From assembly GCF_023715465.1 (NCBI RefSeq), contig NZ_JAMBOE010000015.1, positions 62,001-126,000 of the forward strand: a stretch of 64,000 nt of DNA, read 5' to 3'. Source of the DNA: Paenibacillus macerans (GTDB lineage: Bacteria > Bacillota > Bacilli > Paenibacillales > Paenibacillaceae). A model generated the notes under the pieces. That model made no database searches. It was not told where the DNA came from and worked only from the letters and a program-made list of their open reading frames with translations. Of this stretch, positions 32,375-41,212 are shown in pieces. Both the position numbers and the translations under genes were made by a program. The stretch's first letter is position 1. Every line of letters begins with the position of its first letter.

Positions 32375-33697
32375 TTATCTCGATTCGTTCGTTTCTTCAT
32401 GGACGTTAGGCTTTTGAACCGCAAAAGGAGCGAGCTGATACCCGTATTTCGCAAAATCCGCCTGGTTTACGTTCACATCGTAAATCATGTCCGCCTCATC
32501 CATTTGCTGATTCACAACTTCGCCGATCCGGTACAAAACGGAGGTGAGATCGCCCCGCTCCGCCGGAATCCGAAACGATTTGGTTCCGCCGGACAAACTG
32601 CGCTGCACCGCTTCGCGGACTGCGGCGAGGTCCCGTTCATCGTAAGCGCTGATCTTTAAATACCCTTCGCCGGAGGGCAGCATTTGCAAGCCTTCAGGCA
32701 GGCAAAGATCGATTTTGTTGAAAAGAACGACCTGAGGTTTCCCCCCGGCCCCCAGCTCATTTAATATGCGCCCTACGACCGCCATTTGCTCCTGGCGCAT
32801 TGGCGACGAGGCATCGACAACGTGAAGGATCAAGTCCGCCTCGTTCACTTCCTCCAGCGTTGCGCGGAAAGCAGCCACCAAATCATGCGGCAGGTTTTGA
32901 ATGAATCCGACCGTATCGGTCAGCACCACATCCTTACCGCCCGGCAGCGGCAATAGGCGCGTCGTCGGATCGAGCGTGGCGAACAACTGGTTCTCCACAT
33001 ATACGTCCGCGTTCGTAAGCTGCTTAAGCAGCGTGGACTTGCCGGCGTTCGTATAACCTACCAGCGCCACCTGTACGACCCCGGTCTCCTTGCGGCGGGC
33101 CCGATGCAGCCGGCGGTGCCGCGTCACCTCCTCCAGCTGGCGCTTCAACTCGCCGATGCGGCGCCGGATATGGCGGCGGTCCATCTCCAGCTTGCTTTCC
33201 CCCGGTCCCCGCGTACCGATGCCGCCGCCAAGCCGGGACAGGTTTTTGCCGTGGCCGGACAGCCGCGGCAGCAGATAGGTCAACTGGGCCAACTCTACCT
33301 GAATGATCCCTTCCCGCGTTTTCGCGCGCTGGGCAAAAATATCGAGGATCAGCTGCGTACGGTCGATAATTTTCGCGTTCAGCATCACCTCCAGATTGCG
33401 CACCTGCGCTCCGGACAGTTCCTGGTCGAAGATCGCCGTATTCGCTCCCAGGCGGTCCATGAGCTCCCGCAGCTCCAGCACCTTGCCTTTGCCGATAAAC
33501 CAGCGGGAATCCGGTTTTTCGCGGTTTTGCACCACCCTCTCGGCGACCTCTCCCCCCGCCGTTTCCGCCAGCCGGACCAATTCGTCCAGGGAATAGGACG
33601 GATCGATCCCGGTTAGCTTCGTCTCCGGGGTAATCAAGCTGACGAGAACGGCGATATCCTGTATTTTGTCGTCGGTCTCATGTATCGATTTGGCCAT
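32375..33697 (-). CDS. hflX: Ribosome-associated GTPase HflX
   Basis: 440 residues from the ATG at 33697 (MAKSIHETDDKIQDIAVLVS) behind AAGGAG. The N-terminal HflX domain contains the glycine-rich linker SRLGGGIGTRGPGESKLE, a helical hairpin, then a G domain with G1 GYTNAGKS, G3 DTVGFIQNLPH and G4 NKID. HflX splits or rescues stalled and hibernating 70S ribosomes. The longer frame upstream overlaps spoVK and lacks a ribosome site. Synteny hflX-ynbB-glnR-glnA supports the call. Confidence 0.94.
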   Translation of the reverse strand: MAKSIHETDDKIQDIAVLVSLITPETKLTGIDPSYSLDELVRLAETAGGEVAERVVQNREKPDSRWFIGKGKVLELRELMDRLGANTAIFDQELSGAQVRNLEVMLNAKIIDRTQLILDIFAQRAKTREGIIQVELAQLTYLLPRLSGHGKNLSRLGGGIGTRGPGESKLEMDRRHIRRRIGELKRQLEEVTRHRRLHRARRKETGVVQVALVGYTNAGKSTLLKQLTNADVYVENQLFATLDPTTRLLPLPGGKDVVLTDTVGFIQNLPHDLVAAFRATLEEVNEADLILHVVDASSPMRQEQMAVVGRILNELGAGGKPQVVLFNKIDLCLPEGLQMLPSGEGYLKISAYDERDLAAVREAVQRSLSGGTKSFRIPAERGDLTSVLYRIGEVVNQQMDEADMIYDVNVNQADFAKYGYQLAPFAVQKPNVHEETNESR

Positions 33698-33723
33698 AAA
33701 CCACTGCTCCTTATATAAACCGG

Positions 33724-34704
33724 TTATCCCTTCTTCTCCAGCTTCAGATCCTCCGTCCGCAGCGTCATCAGCTCCAGTTTGCCCGGAGAGCCGCCGCCGT
33801 ATTGGTTCAGCAGCCGGACGGCCTGCTGGCGGATCGAACGCTCGATCACGTTGCGGACGTAGCGGGCGTTGCTGAACAGATGCTCGCTTTCGCATTTTTC
33901 TTTAAGCAAATGCTGCTTTAATTTGAGTATCGCCTGCGGCATCAGGATGTAATCGCGTTCTTTGCCCATCGCTTCGGCGATCTGAATCAGCTGGTCGATC
34001 GTATAGTCCGGAAAATCCATCTGGATCGGAAAACGGGACGGCAGCCCCGGGTTCGTCGACAGAAAAAAATCCATTTCATCGGAATAGCCGGCCAAAATGA
34101 GAATGAACTGATTTTTCTGGTCTTCCATCGCTTTGACGAGCGTATCGATCGCTTCCTTGCCGAAGTCTTTTTCCCCGCCCCGCGCCAGGCTATAGGCTTC
34201 GTCGATGAACAAAATGCCGCCCAGCGCTTTCTTGACCAAATCGCGCGTTTTTTGCGCCGTATGGCCGATGTATTCGCCGACCAGGTCGGCCCGCTCCACT
34301 TCGATCAAATGCCCTTTGCTCAGCACGCCCATCCGTTGAAACATCTTGGCGACGATGCGCGCCACCGTCGTTTTGCCGGTGCCCGGATTACCTTTGAAAA
34401 CCATATGGTAAACCTGCGGCCCCGATAGCAGGCCCGCTTCCGAGCGCATGGAAGCGATCTGTAAAAAAGCGAAAATTTCGTACATGAACTCCTTGATATG
34501 ATCCAAACCGATCAGGTGATCCAATTCCTTCTGAATTTCCGCGAACAGCCCTTGCTGCGGCAAAGCTTTGGCGGATGGGCTCGGTTCGCTTTCGGGAACG
34601 TTTTGCGAGACGACCGGCGGTTCGGCGCTGCGCAGAATGACGTTGATTTGCCGGGATGGTCTCTCTTCGGGAGAGCCGCTTCTTGCTACAACACGCCCAG
34701 ACAC
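33724..34704 (-). CDS. spoVK: Stage V sporulation protein K (CbxX/CfqX-type AAA ATPase)
   Basis: About 326 residues. A variable N-terminus of about 50 residues is followed by the AAA module: GLDHIKEFMYEIFAFLQI, Walker A FKGNPGTGKTTVARI, Walker B GGILFIDEAYSLARG, sensor ILILAGYSDEMD, and a C-terminal lid (LFSNARYVRNVIERSI). SpoVK is needed for spore maturation in Bacillus and sits just upstream of hflX there too. A GTG at 34704 behind AGAGGTGAT is chosen; an in-frame TTG at 34734 has no ribosome site. Confidence 0.9.
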   Translation of the reverse strand: MSGRVVARSGSPEERPSRQINVILRSAEPPVVSQNVPESEPSPSAKALPQQGLFAEIQKELDHLIGLDHIKEFMYEIFAFLQIASMRSEAGLLSGPQVYHMVFKGNPGTGKTTVARIVAKMFQRMGVLSKGHLIEVERADLVGEYIGHTAQKTRDLVKKALGGILFIDEAYSLARGGEKDFGKEAIDTLVKAMEDQKNQFILILAGYSDEMDFFLSTNPGLPSRFPIQMDFPDYTIDQLIQIAEAMGKERDYILMPQAILKLKQHLLKEKCESEHLFSNARYVRNVIERSIRQQAVRLLNQYGGGSPGKLELMTLRTEDLKLEKKG

Positions 34705-34790
34705 AGGGACATCACCTCTTTTAAAGGTAATCAAAAATTCGACTCGGTGCTGAAAACCCGAATTTTTGATCTTACATTGAAAGGAGAAAG

Positions 34791-34813
34791 TTGAAAAAGG
34801 CAGCCTTTTTCAA
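34791..34813 (-). terminator. Hairpin after the DUF218 gene, likely terminator
   Basis: A perfect 10-bp stem TTGAAAAAGG (34791-34800) / CCTTTTTCAA (34804-34813) with a 3-nt loop. The T-tract is part of the stem, so efficiency is uncertain. The 34705-34863 spacer holds nothing else clear. Confidence 0.5.
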
Positions 34814-34863
34814 AACACACTTTTAAATGTATTCTCTCTCCCTGTCCGATATTAGAAGTTTTG

Positions 34864-35544
34864 TCACCCTCGGCCAAAAGCGAGCACCAGCTGATCCATT
34901 TTCCATTTCGTATAGGCCAAAATCTCCCGTACCGTGTTGGGGATCGGCTTGAGCACTTGGGATTTCTTCAAAGACAGCTTGGGATCGTGATATCCAAACG
35001 CCTCGGCGATTTCCAGCGCCCGGTTCCCGTGATACGTATGTGTAATAATAAGGGCGGAATCGTATCCGTGCTCTTCCATGATCGTTTTGCTGAATTTCAG
35101 GTTTTCGAACGTGCTGGTCGCCTCGTTTTCAAGCAGTATTTTTTCCTGCGGGATGCCGCGGCGCTCCAAATAATTCGCCATGCCTTCCGCTTCCGTGTAT
35201 TTGGAATTGGGCGTATCCCTGCCGCCGGTCAGCAAAAACAACTTAAATTTCCCAGCCTTATAGTCCTGAATACTTTGCTCCAATCGCTCCTGCAGCCCCG
35301 GGCTCGGGACATCCCCCCACAGTGAGGCTCCAAGCACGATGCCAACATCGGCCGGTTGGGAAAAACCTGCGCTCACGGCGGGATTTCGCTCAACGCTGCC
35401 GATCTGGGCCAGCACGAAAAGCACCCAGGCCAGTCCCAGCGCGCACAATACGAGACCCCAGAGGATCAATTTTCGCCGCATTCCCCGTTTTCTCCGTACC
35501 GGTTGTCCAAAATTCAATGTTGTTCTTTTTTTGGCAAAAAGCAT
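34864..35544 (-). CDS. DUF218 (YdcF/SanA/ElyC-like) membrane-anchored protein
   Basis: 226 residues: a basic N-terminus (QPVRRKRGMRRK), one membrane helix (about 24-47) and an extracytoplasmic DUF218 domain (VGIVLGASLWGDVPSPGLQER, LTGGRD, EAEGMANYLERRGIP, ITHTYHGNRA). Family members act in cell-envelope maintenance or vancomycin tolerance, but the reaction is unknown. The ATG at 35544 follows GGAGGTTGAG. It lies 25 bp after ntdP, forming a likely two-gene unit. Confidence 0.85.
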   Translation of the reverse strand: MLFAKKRTTLNFGQPVRRKRGMRRKLILWGLVLCALGLAWVLFVLAQIGSVERNPAVSAGFSQPADVGIVLGASLWGDVPSPGLQERLEQSIQDYKAGKFKLFLLTGGRDTPNSKYTEAEGMANYLERRGIPQEKILLENEATSTFENLKFSKTIMEEHGYDSALIITHTYHGNRALEIAEAFGYHDPKLSLKKSQVLKPIPNTVREILAYTKWKMDQLVLAFGRG

Positions 35545-35569
35545 GTCTCAACCTCCAGTCGGTTGCGGC

Positions 35570-36109
35570 TTACGCGTTCATAAACCCGCTGCGGAAATGC
35601 TCTAGCGACAACTGAAAAAGCGGAAAACGCTGTTTGTTAATGGCATGAAGCAGTTCATGGGCCGTCTCCGCAGCCAGATCATAATCTTTTACCGTAATTA
35701 GGCCACTCGAGAGCGCGTCGTCGAGTTCATCCTGATCGAGCAGAAACACTTCCCCGGACTGTAACACGACAATATCCAAATACAAATCGTCAAACCAAGG
35801 CACGCCCTGATCCGTAATCCCCTGTGTTTTGCAAATATCGATATACCATTCCACGATTTCCCCCTGGTCATCGAACATCGCGGTGACAATGTAATGGGCG
35901 CCTTTCGGGTAATACTGCAGCCACGTAAACCCTTTATCGGCTATGCGGAACGTATGTCCTCCGTAGGTTTTCCACAGCGGATCGCGAAGATCATGAATCG
36001 TGTATAACGTCACATAACCCGTGAAAACATCATTCTGTACAAACTTGGATTTGAAGTGACGCTGGGTAATGCGGCGCCAGTTCGCGCGGTCTCCGAATTT
36101 TCGCTTCAT
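35570..36109 (-). CDS. ntdP: Nucleoside tri-/diphosphatase (DUF402, YgaC-like)
   Basis: 179 residues with the DUF402 core: FTWLQYYPKGAHYIVTAMFD, EIVEWYIDICKTQG and VPWFDDLYLDIVVLQSGEVFLLDQDEL, carrying the metal-binding acidic residues. In staphylococci this family hydrolyses nucleoside tri- and diphosphates, and the fold is shared with fluorocitrate- or FomD-type enzymes. It is cytoplasmic. An ATG at 36109 follows AAAGGG. Length and motifs are standard. Confidence 0.88.
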   Translation of the reverse strand: MKRKFGDRANWRRITQRHFKSKFVQNDVFTGYVTLYTIHDLRDPLWKTYGGHTFRIADKGFTWLQYYPKGAHYIVTAMFDDQGEIVEWYIDICKTQGITDQGVPWFDDLYLDIVVLQSGEVFLLDQDELDDALSSGLITVKDYDLAAETAHELLHAINKQRFPLFQLSLEHFRSGFMNA

Positions 36110-36190
36110 AGATTATAGCCCTTTCACAACAATGTACTATCAGCTTACCATATTTGAAAAAGAGGCACAAAAACAGCCGGAACAAACGAT

Positions 36191-36230
36191 AAAAAACCCC
36201 CAGACGCTAAAAATTGCAGCTTCTGGGGGT
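36191..36230 (-). terminator. Terminator of the class A PBP gene
   Basis: Reverse strand ACCCCCAGA pairs with TCTGGGGGT (36222-36230 with 36196-36204) and is followed by TTTTTT. Confidence 0.85.
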
Positions 36231-36307
36231 CTTCATCCTTTCGGGCAGTTGACCGGCGAGTTCGTTTCGCAGGCCATATATCAATCGCGCTTGGGGAATT
36301 CGGCAGG

Positions 36308-38965
36308 TTAACCCCCCGTCCCCTGAACCGCTTCGTTCGTACCAACCGGTGCGTCCACGCCGTCCCCGGAATTGGTTTGACCGTTAGTTCCATCTGCGGG
36401 AGGGGGGAACGTATCCGTATTTCCTTCGCCGGAACTGCCGTCAGGAGGAACCACCGTTCCGGGAATCGAGACGCCCCCGTCTCCGTTCCCGCTTCCGTTC
36501 CCATTATTACCGTTGCCGTTTCCTTGACCGTTCCCGTTTCCATGGCCATTTCCCTGACCATTTCCGTTGCCGTTCCCCTGGCCGTTTCCTTGACCATCTC
36601 CGTTTCCGGACGGGAAACCTTGATTACCGCTGCCGTCATCAATTTGGCCATCGCCGGATTGTCCCTGGTTGCCATCCCCGCCTACGCCCGGATCCGGCAG
36701 ATCGTCCATCGGATCTTCGCCCGCTTCGATCAACACCTGAGCGTTGTTCGAATGTTCGCTTTCCGCGTCGTTGACGGGGTCGTAAGCCGTAACATAGTAG
36801 ATATACCCCGTTCCTGGGGTAATGCTGATGTCTTCCGTTTCCGTAGCGCTGGAGTCCATAATACGGGTGAACTCCGTTTCCGATGCTTCCCGGCGGTAAA
36901 TCCGGTAAACCGCACCGGGTTGTTCCACGCCTTTCCAGCTAAGCGCTACTGTACCGGTATCCGCGTTATAAGCCGCGCTGAGTTCGGACGGCGCCGCCGT
37001 CTTCGTTTCCTCTTGCGCCGGCGGCTTCAGGTTGGCCGGTACCGGGAAATCCTTGACCGGCACGCCGGCCAGTGCCTCTTTCATCACCGCCGCGAACAGC
37101 GCCGCGGTCTGGCCGCTGCTTCCGTTCAGCAGATGGTCTTTGTCCGGATTGTCGTAGCCCATCCAGACCGCGGCCGTCCACTCCGGCGTATAGCCAACGA
37201 ACCACACGTCGCGGTTTTTGCTGCTTCTAAGGCCCGGGATGCCGTGCTGCGTCGTCCCCGTTTTCCCGGCAACCGGACGGTCGATTTTCGCCCGTCGGCC
37301 CGTCCCTTCATTGACGACATTTTCCATCATTTTCGTCATATAATAGGCCGTCTGTTCGCTGATTACTCTTTTTGGTTTCGCCGGGTTGTATTTATATTTC
37401 ACTACCCCGTTATGGTCAACAATCTGCTTGATCGAATATGGAGGATTGTATTCCCCGCCGTTGGCAAATACGCTGAACGCCCCCGCCATCTCCAGCGTGT
37501 TCGTCCCGTAGGTCAAACCGCCGAGCGCGATCGCCAGGTTGCGGTCGTTTTTGTCCATCTTGATGCCCATTTCCTGCGCGTATTTCACGCCCGTGCCGAC
37601 CCCGACCTCATTGAGCAGCCACACGGCCGGAATGTTCTCCGATTTCGTCAGCGCGGTCGTCAGGTTGATCGTGTTCGAATAGCCGTGCATATTCGTCGGA
37701 CTATAATTGCCGAAGCTCTGTTTATTGTTCGGGATCTGCGAATCCGGCGTAAATTTGCCCGATTCGAGCGCCGGCGCATAGGACACGATCGGCTTAAACG
37801 CTGACCCCGGCTGTCTGCGGCTGTTCAAGCGGCTGTAGCCTTTGCGCTCGTAATCCCGGCCGCCAAGCAAGGCGACGAGACTGCCGTTTTCATGGTTCAT
37901 GATGACGATCGAACCCTGAACCTGTTTATCGTCCTTGCTTTTCTCGAAATAATCGTCGTTGGCGAACGCCTTCTCCACCGCTTTTTGCGCCTGGGCGTCC
38001 ATCGTCGTATAAATTTTGTAGCCGCCGCGGTTCAGCTCGTCTTCGGTGAGGCCGAACTTCTCCTCGGCTTCCTCAACCACATAGTCCTTAAAGGCGAGGT
38101 AGCTTTGGTTGCTGGCCGGAGGCTCGTAGTCGTAGGCCACCTTTTTCGCCTCATCCCGCTGCTCGGCGGTAATGTATCCTTCCTGATACATTAGATCAAG
38201 CACGACGGCGCGGCGTTCTTGAGAAAGCTCCGGATTTCGCAGCGGGTTATATTTGGATGGCCCTTTGGGCATAGCCGCCAGTGTAGCTATTTCCCACAGC
38301 TTCAGGTCGTTCAAATTCGATTTGCCGAAATAGCGAATGGAAGCTGCTTTAATCCCGTAAACCGTTCCGCCAAAATTAATCCGATTAAGATATAGCATTA
38401 ATATTTCGTCCTTCGTTTTGTGGCGTTCGAGCGCCATCGCGATCGACATCTCCGTCGCTTTGCGGAAAAATGTTTTGTCCGCGCTCAGGAAAATGTTTTT
38501 GGCGAGCTGCTGCGTAATCGTACTGCCGCCTTCCACCAGGGAACGGGCCACGATATCTTTCACCGCCGCTCTGCCGATCGACCAAAGGTCAACCCCGTTA
38601 TGCTCGAAAAACCGCCGGTCTTCCGTGGCGACAAAGGCTTTTTTGAGCAGGTCCGGGATTTCGCTTGAGTCAACGGGCTCGCTTTTATCGATCGAAAGCT
38701 CCCCCATCAACGCGCCGTTACGGTCGTACACCTTGGTTGTTTCGTAGACCGTCAGCTTATCCTCGTTTTCCCTGAGGGCCTTCTCGCCGCTGACCGTAAT
38801 GTACATATACCCCGCAATCGCGCAGAAAACCGCAAACGCGATCGTGAAAAACGAAGTCCACAGCAGTTTCTTTACGGTCAGTTTTTTCTTTTTACGCGCC
38901 TTCGGCGCTTTTCCTTTTTTTCCCGATTTATTGCTTCGTTCCAGTCTTGGATTTTGGCTGGACAT
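36308..38965 (-). CDS. Class A penicillin-binding protein (PBP1A type) with FN3 domain and Gly/Asn-rich tail
   Basis: About 885 residues. A Lys/Arg-rich cytoplasmic head and one membrane helix (about 33-56) lead to a GT51 glycosyltransferase (FVATEDRRFFEHNGVD, EGGSTITQQLAKNIFL) and a transpeptidase with SAFK (RQPGSAFKPIVSY), SEN (TKSENIPAVW) and KTG (VAGKTGTTQ). An FN3-like domain follows, then about 100 residues of GNGQGN-type low-complexity sequence. It polymerises and cross-links peptidoglycan outside the membrane. The ATG at 38965 is used; AAGGGGG lies upstream. It resembles Bacillus PonA in layout but not in neighbours. Confidence 0.93.
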   Translation of the reverse strand: MSSQNPRLERSNKSGKKGKAPKARKKKKLTVKKLLWTSFFTIAFAVFCAIAGYMYITVSGEKALRENEDKLTVYETTKVYDRNGALMGELSIDKSEPVDSSEIPDLLKKAFVATEDRRFFEHNGVDLWSIGRAAVKDIVARSLVEGGSTITQQLAKNIFLSADKTFFRKATEMSIAMALERHKTKDEILMLYLNRINFGGTVYGIKAASIRYFGKSNLNDLKLWEIATLAAMPKGPSKYNPLRNPELSQERRAVVLDLMYQEGYITAEQRDEAKKVAYDYEPPASNQSYLAFKDYVVEEAEEKFGLTEDELNRGGYKIYTTMDAQAQKAVEKAFANDDYFEKSKDDKQVQGSIVIMNHENGSLVALLGGRDYERKGYSRLNSRRQPGSAFKPIVSYAPALESGKFTPDSQIPNNKQSFGNYSPTNMHGYSNTINLTTALTKSENIPAVWLLNEVGVGTGVKYAQEMGIKMDKNDRNLAIALGGLTYGTNTLEMAGAFSVFANGGEYNPPYSIKQIVDHNGVVKYKYNPAKPKRVISEQTAYYMTKMMENVVNEGTGRRAKIDRPVAGKTGTTQHGIPGLRSSKNRDVWFVGYTPEWTAAVWMGYDNPDKDHLLNGSSGQTAALFAAVMKEALAGVPVKDFPVPANLKPPAQEETKTAAPSELSAAYNADTGTVALSWKGVEQPGAVYRIYRREASETEFTRIMDSSATETEDISITPGTGYIYYVTAYDPVNDAESEHSNNAQVLIEAGEDPMDDLPDPGVGGDGNQGQSGDGQIDDGSGNQGFPSGNGDGQGNGQGNGNGNGQGNGHGNGNGQGNGNGNNGNGSGNGDGGVSIPGTVVPPDGSSGEGNTDTFPPPADGTNGQTNSGDGVDAPVGTNEAVQGTGG

Positions 38966-39096
38966 GGTTTCTCTAACCCCCTTAGGACCCTCCGTTAAAG
39001 GTGCGGCCTCCGCCCTCAAACTTCGGCGCGAGCGCCGGAGCGGGGCATTTGAACCGGTTCATGATGAATAAGGCACGCCCAGAAATGCCCGGAACG

Positions 39097-39120
39097 AAAA
39101 GAACAACCTGGGTCAGGTTG
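39097..39120 (-). terminator. Probable terminator after hfq
   Basis: Reverse strand CAACCTG pairs with CAGGTTG around a 3-nt loop and is followed by TTCTTTTCG. The stem is short (7 bp). The rest of 39020-39178 shows no gene. Confidence 0.5.
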
Positions 39121-39178
39121 CTCTCTCCTTTTCCTATACCTTTAACGTATTGAACTCATAAAAAGTTTCACAATCGCT

Positions 39179-39418
39179 TTAGTCCTCGTTCTGCGTTTCC
39201 TGCATCAGCGACACGTTGCGCTGCGGTTGGAACGTGGAGATCGCGTGCTTGTACACCATTTGCTGGCGTCCGTCGCTGTCGATGACGATCGTGAAATTGT
39301 CAAAGGCTTTGATCGTTCCCCTGATCTGAAATCCGTTCGTCAAAAATACCGTTACCGGTATGCTTTCTTTGCGAAGTTGGTTCAGAAATGTATCCTGGAT
39401 GTTAATGGTCTTGTTCAT
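39179..39418 (-). CDS. hfq: RNA chaperone Hfq
   Basis: 79 residues from the ATG at 39418 (MNKTINIQDTFLNQLRKESI). Sm1 (VTVFLTNGFQIRGTIKAFDNFTIV, partial) and Sm2 (YKHAIST) motifs are complete. It forms hexamers that bind small RNAs and mRNAs. The tail is short, as in Bacillus. It follows miaA by 24 bp, the conserved miaA-hfq arrangement. GGGGGT precedes the start. Confidence 0.95.
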   Translation of the reverse strand: MNKTINIQDTFLNQLRKESIPVTVFLTNGFQIRGTIKAFDNFTIVIDSDGRQQMVYKHAISTFQPQRNVSLMQETQNED

Positions 39419-39442
39419 AGCCGTACCCCCAATAGGAATCAA

Positions 39443-40417
39443 TTAGTGTTTTGAATTATATTCAAGATCAGCGGGAAACTTTCCTGCTATTATAGCACGG
39501 GCCGCCGCCAAAATCCCGGAAAAATTTTCGCCGCTCCCCGCATCGATCCAAGCGATCTCCTTCATGTGCCTGAACCAGGAGAGCTGCCTCTTGGCGAAAC
39601 GCCGCGTATCCCTCTTTAGTTTCTCCACGGCTTCCGGCAGCGGAACGCCGTCCTCCAGGTGTTCGGCGATTTCCTTGTAGCCAAGCCCCTGCATGGACAC
39701 GAGTTCCCGGGAATAACCCTGACGAAGCAGGCGGCGCACCTCATCCACAAGACCAAGCCGCAGCATTTCGTCAATTCTCCGTTCAATACGGTTATAAAGC
39801 ATTTGCCGGTCCATTGTCAAACCAATGACGCACAATTCGTACGGGGATTCCTTATTTTGTTTTTCCAATTGCTCTGACAAGGTCGTTCCCGTAAGATGAT
39901 GTATTTCCAGGGCGCGAATCACCCGCCGCATATCGTTCGGATGCAAACGGGCGGCGGATTTGGGGTCGATGGCCGCCAGCTTGGCATGCAGCGCCTCTGC
40001 GCCGTGTTGTTCGGCGTAAGCCAGCTCTGCGGCGCGGAACGCCTCGTCGGCAGCGGCTTCCGTAAATTGGAATTCGTAGCAGACAGACTCGACGTAAAGC
40101 CCCGTCCCCCCGACGATAAAAGGCAAATGTCCGCGGCTTTCGATCTCCGGAATCAGCTTGCGGCACCACTCCTGAAATTGGGCGACGGAAAAAGGCTCGT
40201 CCGGCTCCAGCACATCGATCAAATGATGAGGAACGCCCTCCATCTCCGCCGGCGTGATTTTGGCCGTGCCGATGTCCATACCCCGGTACACTTGCATCGA
40301 ATCGCCGGATATCACTTCGCCGGAAAATGCTTTGGCGATTTCGACGCTGAGCTTCGTTTTCCCGACCGCCGTCGGGCCAACGAGCACCAGCAGCCGCGGT
40401 TTCTTATTTATGGTCAA
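39443..40417 (-). CDS. miaA: tRNA dimethylallyltransferase
   Basis: 324 residues with P-loop VLVGPTAVGKTKLSVEIAK, SGDSMQVYRGMDIGTAK, PHHLIDVLEP, FIVGGTGLYVES and the C-terminal RDTRRFAKRQLSWFR. It adds a dimethylallyl group to A37 of tRNAs reading U-initial codons. Translation begins at a TTG (40417) behind GGAGTG, inside the end of the RsmJ-like gene (14-bp overlap). It is upstream of hfq as in many bacteria. Confidence 0.95.
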   Translation of the reverse strand: MTINKKPRLLVLVGPTAVGKTKLSVEIAKAFSGEVISGDSMQVYRGMDIGTAKITPAEMEGVPHHLIDVLEPDEPFSVAQFQEWCRKLIPEIESRGHLPFIVGGTGLYVESVCYEFQFTEAAADEAFRAAELAYAEQHGAEALHAKLAAIDPKSAARLHPNDMRRVIRALEIHHLTGTTLSEQLEKQNKESPYELCVIGLTMDRQMLYNRIERRIDEMLRLGLVDEVRRLLRQGYSRELVSMQGLGYKEIAEHLEDGVPLPEAVEKLKRDTRRFAKRQLSWFRHMKEIAWIDAGSGENFSGILAAARAIIAGKFPADLEYNSKH

Positions 40418-41186
40418 GCGTGATCACTCCGTAAGTTATTTTGGTATGGGCGCGGGCGCTCGCGTCAAAGCCAAGCCGGGCAAATTCGCCGCTTTCTTTT
40501 TGCTCCTTCATGACGACCGTTTTCCGGGCGACCCGGCACGCTTCCTGCACCGCCTCCGGGCTGAGGCGGCCCGCGTTGGCAAAGGTCCGCAGCGGTGAAA
40601 TCGAGGAAGAATCCTCGAGCGGATGCCGGAACATCGGATCGAAATAAACGATGTCCGCGCTTTTGTCGGGCATGCTGCGCAAAACCTCCAAATGGTTCGC
40701 GCGTTTCGTTTCGATACGCCGCAACGCGGCGTCGAATTCCGCCACCCCGGAAACATAGCGCTTTAGTCCCTCGTGCAGCAACGCCCAAAGCGGAAACGAG
40801 TCCTCTACCGCCAGCACCCGCCCCGCGGGACCGGCGGCGATGGCGAACACACTCGCGTCGGAGCCGAGGCCGGCCGTGCCGTCGATGATGAAGTCGCCCG
40901 GGGCGGCTCGGGCCGCCTCCAGCATAGCGTCACTCTCGCCTTTAAGCAGCCGCTTCGCGCGGACAAAACCCATGCTGGGATGGAATGTCAGCGGCTCCTG
41001 CCCGGCCCGGTGCAGCCTGACCCCCTGCTCCATAATGACCAGAATGTCGCCGTCCCCGTAGCGTTCGGCCAGCTTGACCAGCGATGTCCGCCGGCGCGGG
41101 ACACGAGTTGCCCCGGTCAGCGCCGCCAGGTCTTGCGCCCGCTGAAGCACGGCGGGAGTCTCGCGGTCCCCTGTAGTAATTAACAT
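40404..41186 (-). CDS. RsmJ-like class I SAM-dependent methyltransferase
   Basis: 260 residues. Motif I is IIDGTAGLGSDASVFA, later GRVLAVEDSF and the catalytic-type DIVYFDPMFRHP, as in RsmJ, which methylates G1516 of 16S rRNA in E. coli. The N-terminal 70 residues (VPRRRTSLVKLAERYGDGD) are the substrate-side extension. The gene sits between mutL and miaA and overlaps miaA, giving a likely mutS-mutL-rsmJ-miaA-hfq unit. rRNA methylation is expected from the family and not shown here. Confidence 0.82.
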   Translation of the reverse strand: MLITTGDRETPAVLQRAQDLAALTGATRVPRRRTSLVKLAERYGDGDILVIMEQGVRLHRAGQEPLTFHPSMGFVRAKRLLKGESDAMLEAARAAPGDFIIDGTAGLGSDASVFAIAAGPAGRVLAVEDSFPLWALLHEGLKRYVSGVAEFDAALRRIETKRANHLEVLRSMPDKSADIVYFDPMFRHPLEDSSSISPLRTFANAGRLSPEAVQEACRVARKTVVMKEQKESGEFARLGFDASARAHTKITYGVITLDHK

Positions 41187-41212
41187 GATGAAATTCCTCC
41201 ATTCAAGGCCGC

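Noticed and set aside
33698..33895. Longer HflX N-terminus
   Set aside because: It overlaps spoVK and translates to Arg/Ala-rich sequence; the ATG at 33697 has a good ribosome site.
36377..37804. A 475-codon frame opposite the PBP gene
   Set aside because: Follows from the GC-rich codon use of the real gene; its Val/Ile/Ser-rich start is the antisense of the Gly/Asn repeats.
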